Of a stretch of DNA of 57,871 nucleotides, positions 1 to 7,627 are shown in pieces. The DNA lies in contig JAJTCJ010000046.1 of NCBI GenBank assembly GCA_021323165.1, positions 1 through 57,871 of the forward strand. Direction: 5' to 3'. Within the stretch, counting starts at the first letter, position 1. The number at the start of each line of letters is the position of its first letter. The stretch comes from Bacteroidota bacterium. Lineage in GTDB: Bacteria; Bacteroidota; Bacteroidia; 2-12-FULL-35-15. The translations under genes and the position numbers were made by a program. The notes below the pieces were generated by a model, which had not been told where the DNA came from, searched no databases, and saw only the letters and a program-made list of their open reading frames with translations.

Positions 1-1067
1 CCCATCTTTTCTGCATCCACATACATGGAACGGAATTTATGGATCATGAATGGTTTGCCGTGCCAGCCGATACGTTCATGACTGTAAAAAACAGGTCCTC
101 TTGAATTCAGCTTTACTGCAATAGCAACAATCAGATAAACCCAACCGAAAAAAGATAATACGAATGCTGAAACAGTGATATCAAATAATCGCTTTACAGA
201 TTGCTCCCATGCAGGCATTATCTCCCGTGAGATCTCGATAAGTGCAGCACCGAAAATGGATGTCATTTTAACGGAGCCGGAAAGAATATCATACATATCC
301 GGGATCACTTTAATGATAAGATCTCCGTTATCCAATTCATTTACGATCTTCCCGATATTATCATGCTCTGATGATTCGATCGCAATGATAACCTCCTCAA
401 CTTTATGTTCTTCAATAAGTTTTTTAAGTTCATTCAATTCACCAAGATGTGGGATGTTCTTGATCAGCTCCTGGGAATAGCCATTTTTGTTATCAACGTG
501 AACAAAGCCCACGAATCTATTGCCTGATGATTTAACCTGGCTCTGCATCTCATTGTAAAGATTCAATGCATTCTTATTGCTACCAACAAGGATGGTGTTA
601 AAACCCATGATACGATTGTGTATCCTGTGGTTGGTGATGCTGGAAAGAATAAATCTGAAAATGGAAGTAAAACCAAAATGGAGAATAAATAATGTAAATA
701 CACTTTGGTAATAGCTGCGGTAAGATTGGATCTCATCATCCAGTAAAAGAAGGAAGAAGAGAATTATAACACCAATGATAGTTATCAGCAGCGTTTGACC
801 AACTTCACGTAAACGGGATTTGCGGTAGATGTTTTTATACGTTCCTGTTAATACATAAAGAAAAAGCCAGAAAATAAGAACGATAATAAGTCCGCTGAAA
901 AACTGTTTATCAAAAATAACCGGAATGGCAGTTCCATATTTTCCTGATTCGATGTATAATTTCCGAAAGGAGTAAAACAAGGTCCATGCAGCTGCCGCTG
1001 AAATGATATCAGCTAAAATATACTTAAGAACCTGCAGCGATTTATTCATATGTAAATATTTCTTCAT
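1..1067 (-). CDS. Polyprenyl-phosphate sugar phosphotransferase (exopolysaccharide initiation), 3' end outside the window
   Basis: Transfers a sugar phosphate onto undecaprenyl phosphate to begin exopolysaccharide or O-unit assembly at the inner membrane. About 355 residues are visible before the window edge. Four predicted membrane helices lie near residues 11-33, 56-75, 91-109 and 122-140, followed by a Rossmann-like middle domain starting near ILVGSN. The bacterial sugar transferase domain begins around residue 293 with KRLFDI, then a fifth hydrophobic segment, then SRGPVFYSHERIG and KFRSM, all family signatures. The catalytic C-terminal half is missing only because the window ends. I chose the ATG at 1067; an in-frame ATG at 1049 is possible. 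The family is clear; the sugar is unknown. Confidence 0.92.
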   Translation of the reverse strand, partial: MKKYLHMNKSLQVLKYILADIISAAAAWTLFYSFRKLYIESGKYGTAIPVIFDKQFFSGLIIVLIFWLFLYVLTGTYKNIYRKSRLREVGQTLLITIIGVIILFFLLLLDDEIQSYRSYYQSVFTLFILHFGFTSIFRFILSSITNHRIHNRIMGFNTILVGSNKNALNLYNEMQSQVKSSGNRFVGFVHVDNKNGYSQELIKNIPHLGELNELKKLIEEHKVEEVIIAIESSEHDNIGKIVNELDNGDLIIKVIPDMYDILSGSVKMTSIFGAALIEISREIMPAWEQSVKRLFDITVSAFVLSFFGWVYLIVAIAVKLNSRGPVFYSHERIGWHGKPFMIHKFRSMYVDAEKM

Positions 1068-1149
1068 TTAAGGTCATATGGTATACGCCCTTATTTTCAT
1101 TCTATTTGTTTCCTTATGGAAATGGCTATTTCATAAAAGCATTTGAAGC

Positions 1150-2043
1150 TTAATAATGGATCAGTTTAATATTATCAAGATTTAGGTATAAATCATCACT
1201 TCCCGAAGTATTCAGCATTCCAAAAAATACTGTATAATCAGTTGATCCGGGTGAGGCTGAAATTGTAGGTGACAAATAAACATAGATCTTATTCCAGCTT
1301 TCAGAAGGATTTATATTAATTGTTTTATACTGGTAAGTGCCTGCGGGACCATGGGTAAAAAGGCCAACAACGAACTGATGATTACATCGGTAATTTAATT
1401 CAAGAAATACAGGAGAATCTCCTCGCGGAAGAAAATGAGAACCATCATACATAAATTCAAACTTAGGCTTTAAATGATCCACATATACCACTCCTGAGCC
1501 CGCTCCTTCGAAAACCTCAGGATGCGTAGTACCTGGAGTAATCCTTCGATGTTCCATGGCAGCAGCAGTCCCTGTAGCACTCGTATCCAATGTCCAGCCC
1601 GATTCTTCAAAATTTTCTTTCCAAATATTTACAGAAGCCCAGTCTATCCCCGAAACATATCTCACCACCGGACTGATATTTGTGACTTGTCCGGGAGTTA
1701 GATTGACCGTTTCGCCATAATAATCATAGAATGGATACGGAGCTCTTGTTGCAGAGATCCCATTTACTTTGATTCCGGCTTTCACCAAAAGAGAATGAGT
1801 TCCCTCCGAAAGAACAGGAAGAGTTACTGGTAATTCATAAGCACCTACCAGCTTACCGTCAATATAGACCCATGCATCGGTGATCTTGCTTGAATTTGAG
1901 CCTTCAAGAGCAGGATCAGTGACAACACTGATATTCTGAATATGTATAAAAGAGGGAACCGGTTCAGCGGGATTATAGATCTCACATGAGCTTATAAACA
2001 AAGTAATAATGATCCCGGAAAAAAATAAGTATTTATTCTTCAT
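1150..2043 (-). CDS. Hypothetical surface lipoprotein with PEGA-like N-terminal region
   Basis: The product starts MKNKYLFFSG and has a lipoprotein signal with lipobox ISSC, so the mature protein should begin at that cysteine and be lipid-anchored. The first 100 residues contain a short beta-rich stretch (WVYIDGKLVGAYELP) resembling PEGA-type surface domains. The C-terminal half looks like a jelly-roll or carbohydrate-binding fold, with many aromatic residues and a final LYLNLDNIKLIHY strand. The frame is open upstream to 2070, inside the preceding oxidoreductase gene, but the ATG at 2043 gives a normal signal peptide and lies 11 bases after that gene's stop. It is probably co-transcribed with it. 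Function is not known. Confidence 0.8.
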   Translation of the reverse strand: MKNKYLFFSGIIITLFISSCEIYNPAEPVPSFIHIQNISVVTDPALEGSNSSKITDAWVYIDGKLVGAYELPVTLPVLSEGTHSLLVKAGIKVNGISATRAPYPFYDYYGETVNLTPGQVTNISPVVRYVSGIDWASVNIWKENFEESGWTLDTSATGTAAAMEHRRITPGTTHPEVFEGAGSGVVYVDHLKPKFEFMYDGSHFLPRGDSPVFLELNYRCNHQFVVGLFTHGPAGTYQYKTININPSESWNKIYVYLSPTISASPGSTDYTVFFGMLNTSGSDDLYLNLDNIKLIHY

Positions 2044-2053
2044 TATAAAACGT

Positions 2054-3043
2054 TTATGCCTCCTGTTCAAAGCCGGCTGTTACCTTCATTTTTTCAATGA
2101 TCTTATAGGCAACATCAAGTGCTTTATATCCATCATCAATACTCACTTTCGGAGTAGTGTTGCTGATTATTGAATCAGCAAACGTTTCAAGTTCCATTTT
2201 TATTGCGTTGGTTGGAGAAATATCCGGGTTCTCGAAATAGATCTGCTTGGAACCTTTAGCACCAAGATCTATCGTAACCGCCAGAGGATCAGCTTCTCCG
2301 ATAATGTTTTTAAGGCGGATCACGTCCACTTTTTTATCTAAAAAATCTATGGAAATATATGCGTCTTTCTGAAAAAAGCGGGATTTTCTCATGTTTTTCA
2401 TAGAGATCCTGCTTGCTGTAAGGTTGGCCACACATCCATTATCAAATTCAACCCTTGCGTTACAGATATCCGGACTTTCACTTACAACCGCTACACCGCT
2501 TGCGCTGATTCTTTTGATATTTGACTTAACAACACTCAGAATGATATCAATATCATGGATCATAAGATCAAGAACTACAGATACATCAGTTCCGCGGGGA
2601 TTGAATTGAGCCAATCGATGAGTTTCAATGAACATGGGGCTTGAGCAATAGGGTCTTCCTGCAATAAATGCCGGATTGAATCTTTCTACATGCCCTACCT
2701 GAACTTTTACATTTGCTTCTTTAGAAAGACCAATTAAGCTTTTCGCTTCTTCGATTGTATTGGTAACCGGCTTTTCAATAAAAACGTGCTTTGATTTTTT
2801 GATCGCTTTTGAAGCGCAATCGTAATGAGTGATGGTTGGAGTAACAATATCAATAGCATCCACCTGATCAAGCAGCTCATCAATTGAATTGAATTTCTTT
2901 ATCCCGAATTCCTTTGCAACTGCTTCAGCATTTTCCGGATTAGGATCATAAAAACCTACAAACTCATATTTATCAATTTCTTTTAATAGTCTGATGTGTA
3001 TTTTGCCCAAATGGCCGGCACCTAAAACTCCGATCTTTATCAT
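2054..3043 (-). CDS. Gfo/Idh/MocA family NAD(P)-dependent oxidoreductase
   Basis: A 329-residue dehydrogenase of the sugar/inositol family. The N-terminal Rossmann fold carries GVLGAGHLGKIH at residues 5-16. The family EKP motif appears in FIEKPVTNT, and DLMIHDIDI supplies the conserved histidine-aspartate region. The block GHVERFNPAF resembles the UDP-N-acetylglucosamine 3-dehydrogenase (GnnA) branch, which oxidises a nucleotide sugar for lipid A or glycan modification; that substrate is inference. It lies between an exopolysaccharide transferase and a lipoprotein gene on the same strand, which fits an envelope role. Length is normal and the ATG at 3043 gives a complete Rossmann motif. Confidence 0.88.
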   Translation of the reverse strand: MIKIGVLGAGHLGKIHIRLLKEIDKYEFVGFYDPNPENAEAVAKEFGIKKFNSIDELLDQVDAIDIVTPTITHYDCASKAIKKSKHVFIEKPVTNTIEEAKSLIGLSKEANVKVQVGHVERFNPAFIAGRPYCSSPMFIETHRLAQFNPRGTDVSVVLDLMIHDIDIILSVVKSNIKRISASGVAVVSESPDICNARVEFDNGCVANLTASRISMKNMRKSRFFQKDAYISIDFLDKKVDVIRLKNIIGEADPLAVTIDLGAKGSKQIYFENPDISPTNAIKMELETFADSIISNTTPKVSIDDGYKALDVAYKIIEKMKVTAGFEQEA

Positions 3044-3062
3044 AACCGTTTTTGATTTTGGA

Positions 3063-3070
3063 CAAAAATA
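3063..3070 (-). promoter_or_regulatory. Candidate -7 element (TAttTTTG) for the oxidoreductase gene
   Basis: Read on the minus strand this is TATTTTTG, an exact match to the Bacteroidota TAnnTTTG -7 consensus, about 20 bases upstream of the ATG at 3043. No convincing TTTG lies at the normal -33 distance, so the call is weak. Confidence 0.35.
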
Positions 3071-3146
3071 CTTTTTTCCACAATAGGCTATTGAAAAATA
3101 ACACTGAATTATTCAATATAGATATGTTAATTTAGCGCCACAGATC

Positions 3147-4736
3147 ATGGAAAAAGACACATACAGGCATAAAGGATTGCGCAGACAGCTGGCAGCATTG
3201 TTAAAAGAGAAAGGGATCTCAAGTCCGGAAGTATTAAAAGCGATTGAAACAGTGCCAAGACATTTGTTCCTTAACAGCTCTTTTATTGAGCGCGCATACG
3301 AGGATATTGCGTTTCCTATAGGAGCCGGACAAACAATCTCCCGGCCGCATACAGTGGCATTTCAAACTGAGCTGCTTAAACTGAAAAGAGGAGATAAAGT
3401 ATTGGAAATAGGAACAGGTTCGGGTTACCAGACTAGTGTTCTTATTGAAATGGGAGTTAAGGTTTACAGTATAGAACGTCAAAAAGCGCTATATGATGTT
3501 ACAAAAACATTCCTTCCTTCAATAGGTTATTCTTCGGCCAAGTTCTTTTATGGAGATGGTTATAAAGGATTACCTGTTTTTGCTCCTTTTGATAAGATAA
3601 TTATAACAGCCGGTGCACCTTCAATTCCGAATGATCTTTTGAATCAGCTTAAAGTTGGAGGAATAATGGTGATCCCATTGGGTGATACTGTTCAGACAAT
3701 GACCTTGTTAAACAAGACAGGAGAGAATACTTTTGAAAAAATTGAATACGGAGAATTTAAATTTGTTCCATTACTGGAAGATAAAGAGAAAAAAAGTTTA
3801 CTTGTATTTTCTTTCTTCACCGCAACTTCATTATATGCTCAGGATCTTACTTCTAAAAAGGGCGAACCTATTTTGCCTGAGGCAGAAGACTGGGCAATCA
3901 GCATGAACGCTGATCCTATACTGGAATTTATTGGTAATTCATTTAACTCTAGCACAAAGAACAAGGCTGCAAATACCAGCTGGTTAAGCTCTTCTCATAC
4001 GGTTATAGGTAAAAAATTCATAAATGAAAAGTCGGCTTACCGATTTATGGTGAGGATCGGATACGTAAACCAGACTTTCAAGAATATGGTGGTTAATGAT
4101 GCTGATAATGGAACAGCATTCAACTTTCCTGATAAGCAGGGGCAGGTAGAAGACAAATACAAGCATAGTGATTTCAATTTATGCATTGGTGCCGGTAAAG
4201 AGTGGAGAAGAGGCAAAACCCGCTTGCAGGGATATTACGGAGCAGATATCATGATCTGGATCGGAAGCTCAAAGGATGAATTCCACTACGGAAATACAAT
4301 GTCGGCAGACAATACAATCTCCACTTCCGGGTCTTCAACAACATCCACTCCGACCACAACGGTTTGGTACACTAATCCGGATAGCGTTGGTTTTGGTATG
4401 GTTGACAGTGTTGGATCAGTAACAAGCAGAAACGTATCCTATAAACCCGGAATGACTTTCGGAATAGGGGTGAGAGGATTTATTGGAGTGGAATATTTTA
4501 TTTTACCAAAGATCTCAATTGGAGCAGAATATGGTTTAGGCTTAGGATATCAAATGTCAGGTAAAGGGAAAAGCCAGGTTCAGGAACAAGGCGGAACCCC
4601 TTTGCAGGTTGCAACATTGGATTATGAGATAGCAGGATCTTCGAAGTTTGGTTTTGATACAGATATGAACCAGGGAAGAATTTTCGGATTTAATAATTCA
4701 GGAACCGGTTCATTAAAGGTTACTTTTCATTTTTAG
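3147..4736 (+). CDS. pcm: In-frame fusion: protein-L-isoaspartate O-methyltransferase joined to an outer-membrane beta-barrel protein
   Basis: Residues 1 to about 212 are a near-complete isoaspartyl methyltransferase, which repairs damaged Asp/Asn in the cytosol using S-adenosylmethionine. Visible marks are GQTISRPHTVA (61-71) and the SAM loop LEIGTGSGYQ (86-95). It ends with FKFVPLLEDK, close to the normal C-terminus. The frame then runs straight into KKSLLVFSFFTATSLYAQ (215-232), which is a classic signal peptide lacking its methionine, and on into a barrel of about 300 residues with glycines, aromatic strands and a final phenylalanine. A cytosolic enzyme with a signal peptide in its middle makes no topological sense. 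The likely origin is a short deletion near 3777-3794 that removed the pcm stop, the spacer and the barrel start codon. No ATG, GTG or TTG restarts the barrel before its signal peptide. Confidence 0.85.
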   Translation: MEKDTYRHKGLRRQLAALLKEKGISSPEVLKAIETVPRHLFLNSSFIERAYEDIAFPIGAGQTISRPHTVAFQTELLKLKRGDKVLEIGTGSGYQTSVLIEMGVKVYSIERQKALYDVTKTFLPSIGYSSAKFFYGDGYKGLPVFAPFDKIIITAGAPSIPNDLLNQLKVGGIMVIPLGDTVQTMTLLNKTGENTFEKIEYGEFKFVPLLEDKEKKSLLVFSFFTATSLYAQDLTSKKGEPILPEAEDWAISMNADPILEFIGNSFNSSTKNKAANTSWLSSSHTVIGKKFINEKSAYRFMVRIGYVNQTFKNMVVNDADNGTAFNFPDKQGQVEDKYKHSDFNLCIGAGKEWRRGKTRLQGYYGADIMIWIGSSKDEFHYGNTMSADNTISTSGSSTTSTPTTTVWYTNPDSVGFGMVDSVGSVTSRNVSYKPGMTFGIGVRGFIGVEYFILPKISIGAEYGLGLGYQMSGKGKSQVQEQGGTPLQVATLDYEIAGSSKFGFDTDMNQGRIFGFNNSGTGSLKVTFHF

Positions 4737-4777
4737 GGGATAGATATCATCCGGTCAATCTTTTTCTCTTGAGAATT

Positions 4778-4967
4778 GTCATCCTGACCCGGTTCATCTT
4801 TCATTTTTAAGGGAATGTTCGGTAATTCTTATTTCCATTTAGAATTGTCATCCCGTGCCCCGACACGGGATCTTCATTAATGATGGCACCATTACACAAA
4901 ACTAAGTTCTAATTACAAGATCCGAGCCTGTCCTGAGCCAAGTCGAAGGAGAGCACGGGATGACGGT
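4778..4967 (+). repeat. Cluster of REP-like extragenic repeats
   Basis: Within the 327-base gene-free stretch after 4736, the phrase GAATTGTCATCC occurs twice (near 4777 and 4842). An inverted pair is formed by CCCGTG...CACGGG near 4852-4871, and a related reversed copy ending CACGGGATGAC lies at 4954-4965. The wording (GTCATCC, GTCGAAG, CTGAGCC) recurs at 18.4, 27.8, 38.3 and 42.2 kb, so this is a dispersed family. No gene was found in this gap. Confidence 0.7.
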
Positions 4968-5010
4968 AAGTTTAAAACATTTCTTCGATAGAGCATATTC
5001 AAAGCGCAGC

Positions 5011-5057
5011 GCCTTTCTCCGTGAAACTCCCTTATCTCCGTTTCTCTGTGTTAAAAA
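5011..5057 (+). repeat. Degenerate CTCCGTG/CTCTGTG extragenic repeat
   Basis: A low-complexity run of near-repeats (CTCCGTGAAACTCC, CTCCGTTTCTCTGTG) just beyond the 3' end of the pseudouridine synthase gene. Similar phased repeats occur near 18460, 27652 and 27985. Confidence 0.5.
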
Positions 5058-5063
5058 ATCATC

Positions 5064-5600
5064 TCACAAACATCCAGCAAACAACAACTCCAGCTCTTCA
5101 TTTGTAAGCTCTCTCCATTCACCCTCTTTAAGCTTTCCTAATTTGATGTGCATGATCCGCACACGTTGTAATTTGATAACCTGGTAATTAAAGACAGCGC
5201 ACATTCTTCGTATCTGTCTGTTTAATCCCTGAGTGAGAATAATTCTGAAAACTCTTCTTGTCCCTGCTTCCGGTTTTATTTTGCAAGGTTTTGTAACAGC
5301 TTCACCCAGATCAACTCCTGTTGCCATTTGTTTTATGAACTCATTTCTCAAGGGAAGATTAAGAGTAACTATATATTCCTTTTCATGCTTAAAATCAGGA
5401 TGGATGATCCTGTTTATGATCGCGGCATTATCGGTAAGCAAAATTAATCCTTCCGAGTCTTTATCCAATCGCCCTACAGGCAATAGTGTCTTTTCATGAG
5501 CAATGCTTTCAATTATGTTTCCCGGAATCTGTTCTGTGGTGCAGATCACGCCTTTCGGTTTATTATATGCGATGTAAGTATGATTATCAAATTGATTCAT
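5064..5600 (-). CDS. RluF-type 23S rRNA pseudouridine synthase lacking the S4 domain
   Basis: Isomerises uridine to pseudouridine in RNA. The catalytic block GRLDKDSEGLILLTDN contains the essential aspartate, and downstream blocks HEKEYIVTL, QGLNRQIRRMC and a GEWRELTNEEL ending match the RluF (23S U2604) branch. RluF proteins normally carry an N-terminal S4 RNA-binding domain of about 60 residues, but this protein begins directly at the catalytic domain (AYNKPKGVICTTE) and is only 178 residues long. The next gene starts divergently about 50 bases upstream, leaving no room for an S4 domain. The family is certain; the exact target is inferred. The missing domain may be natural, or it may be another lesion of the kind seen nearby. 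Confidence 0.88.
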   Translation of the reverse strand: MNQFDNHTYIAYNKPKGVICTTEQIPGNIIESIAHEKTLLPVGRLDKDSEGLILLTDNAAIINRIIHPDFKHEKEYIVTLNLPLRNEFIKQMATGVDLGEAVTKPCKIKPEAGTRRVFRIILTQGLNRQIRRMCAVFNYQVIKLQRVRIMHIKLGKLKEGEWRELTNEELELLFAGCL

Positions 5601-5652
5601 CCTGTAAAGATAATTTGTTTTCGCTCTGAAAGATTTATATTAATTTGCGGCA

Positions 5653-6314
5653 ATGATCAAACCGAAAGCTGTTTTTTGCTGGAGCGGGGGAAAAGACTCA
5701 GCACTTGCATTATATCGTGTACTTCAGAAGAATGAAGTGGAGATAGTGGCGTAAGAAAGGAACTCTTGGAAAAACAAGCATCCTCGATCGGATTACCGCT
5801 TGTGAAAATGTATGTTTCGGAAGGAAGCAACACTGAATATGAAAAAAACATGGAGGAAGTGCTGCTTAAGTTTAAGAGTGAAGGAGTTACAGAAGTAATA
5901 TTCGGGGATATTTTTCTGGAAGATCTGAGGGAATATAGGGAGAACAATTTAAGGAAAGTTGGTCTTAACGCGATTTTCCCTTTATGGAAAGAAAATACCA
6001 CAGATCTTATTAATGAATTTTTCAGAAGCGGATTTAAAACGATCACCTGTTGTGTAAATGATGCATTTCTTGGTGAAGAACATGTTGGAGTAGAAATAGA
6101 TCCTGATTTTATAAAAAATCTGACTTCAGATGTGGACCCTTGCGGAGAGAATGGTGAATACCACACATTTTGTTATGAAGGTCCTGTCTTTAAAGAAGAG
6201 ATAAGATTTAAAACAGGAGAAAAAGTTTACAGGCCACTGGAAATTAAAACAACAGATATAGTTTTGGAAATTAAAACGAGAGGATTTTGGTTTTGCGATC
6301 TCTTGCCCTTATAA
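5653..6314 (+). pseudogene. Broken Dph6-like ATP pyrophosphatase (diphthine-ammonia ligase family)
   Basis: The ATG at 5653 opens a protein with the PP-loop SGGKDS at residues 11-16, typical of this ATP-binding family, but the frame stops at 5754 after 33 residues. A second frame, in phase from 5751, reads VRKELLEKQASSIGLPL and continues through FGDIFLEDLREYREN, TITCCVN, DPCGENGEYHTF and GFWFCDL to the normal C-terminus at 6314. Compared with the usual family layout, about 17 residues linking the two blocks are absent and the frame is shifted, so a short internal deletion near 5751 best explains it. The function in bacteria is unclear. The 3' end overlaps the convergent flavoprotein gene by six bases. 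Confidence 0.85.
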
Positions 6315-7442
6315 GGTTTTCCCTACCATTACCGCCACTTCTTCCCCTACCAGGCTGCCGATAGCGACACCCATTCCCCCCATTCTTACGGCACAGAAAA
6401 CATTTTTGCTTATTGGCTTAACGATGCTTTTTTTAGCTGGTCCAACACCCATGATCCCGCTCCAGCGCATTTCTATTTCATATTTCTGTTTAGGAAGGAT
6501 AACCTCCTGAAGCAGCTCTTCAAGTCTGTTCTGGACCAATTGAGTAAGGCCGAATTCAGAAGTTTCTTCGGTTTTGAAATCAAGGTTACGACCTCCTCCA
6601 AGTAAAACTCTGTCACCAATGTTCCGGAAATAATAATAGCCGCTGTCGTAGTGAAATGTTCCCTTTAATTTAAGATTCTTTACTGGAGAAGTAATTAATA
6701 CTTGTGCTCTTGCAGGAACAACAGGTTCATCAGGAAGCAGCTTTTTAGCAAACCCGTTTGTTGCCACGATAACCTTTTTACAGGAGAAATTCAGATCATT
6801 GGATGAAGTGATATGTACATTTTTACCATCATCTTTCATATCCTTAACTTCAAATCCATTAATGATCTCAACTCCGGTACTTCTTACTTTGGCGATAAGA
6901 GCATTCATCATTTTTCCTGTATCGATCTGTCCTTCAGAAGTATTAACAATGATATGTTTTAAGTTTTTGAAGCCGAAAGCACTTATCTTTTCATCAGCTC
7001 GTTTATATATCGTCTTTTTTCCTATGATACCGGATAAGGACTTGTTGAGATAGCTTAGCTGTTCGTTACATCTAATAAATTCCTTTTCAGAATCGAAGAT
7101 CTCATAGCCTCCCCAATTATGAAAATCTATTGCTTTATCTCCGAGATTTTTTCTTAAACGTTCAAGACCTTTCCATCTTTTTTCGACAGTGTTAAGGACT
7201 TCATTTTCAGGGTATTTGGTGAGGTCGTCAAGCAGTTCACTTGTGCTGCCGAAACAGGCAAATCCTGCATTTTTTGAGCTTGCACCGGATGGGAACATGC
7301 CGCGCTCAAGAACAATGATCTTAAGTTTGGGATCCTTTTTTTTAAGGGAAAGAGCAGCATTTAAACCTACAATCCCACTGCCTATAATAGCTATATCAAC
7401 GTTCTTAAAATAGGTGGTGTTTTCCCAGAAGCTTAAATACAT
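6309..7442 (-). CDS. FAD-dependent amine oxidase of the DAO family
   Basis: A 377-residue flavoprotein. The dinucleotide-binding motif is IAIIGSGIVGLNAALSL near residue 17, followed by an acidic strand end VLERG and the SSKNAGFACFGS segment usual in DAO enzymes. The C-terminus has RWSGIMGVG and a glycine-rich RMGGMGVAIGS that contacts FAD. The family oxidises amino acids or polyamines (glycine oxidase, D-amino acid dehydrogenase and gamma-glutamylputrescine oxidase are relatives); the substrate cannot be read from sequence. The N-terminal SFWENTTY matches close homologues, so the start at 7442 is sound. The gene appears intact. Confidence 0.87.
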   Translation of the reverse strand: MYLSFWENTTYFKNVDIAIIGSGIVGLNAALSLKKKDPKLKIIVLERGMFPSGASSKNAGFACFGSTSELLDDLTKYPENEVLNTVEKRWKGLERLRKNLGDKAIDFHNWGGYEIFDSEKEFIRCNEQLSYLNKSLSGIIGKKTIYKRADEKISAFGFKNLKHIIVNTSEGQIDTGKMMNALIAKVRSTGVEIINGFEVKDMKDDGKNVHITSSNDLNFSCKKVIVATNGFAKKLLPDEPVVPARAQVLITSPVKNLKLKGTFHYDSGYYYFRNIGDRVLLGGGRNLDFKTEETSEFGLTQLVQNRLEELLQEVILPKQKYEIEMRWSGIMGVGPAKKSIVKPISKNVFCAVRMGGMGVAIGSLVGEEVAVMVGKTL

Positions 7443-7627
7443 TTTCGGTCTGATTATAAAGACCCAAAAGTATTGAAAATAAAAGAGAAAACAAATGCTT
7501 TGCCTGCTTACTATTATGCGGGATTTTCGGCCCGATTAATTGTCAACAAAGTCCGGAAATATGCTTTTTTTTACGATATTTGCTAAATACAGGATAAAAC
7601 TATAAATAAGTAATTGGTAATCAGTTG

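Noticed and set aside
175..480. Open frame of 101 residues on the plus strand
   Set aside because: It is the complement of the sugar transferase gene on the minus strand, whose motifs are clear; the plus-strand product has no recognisable domain.
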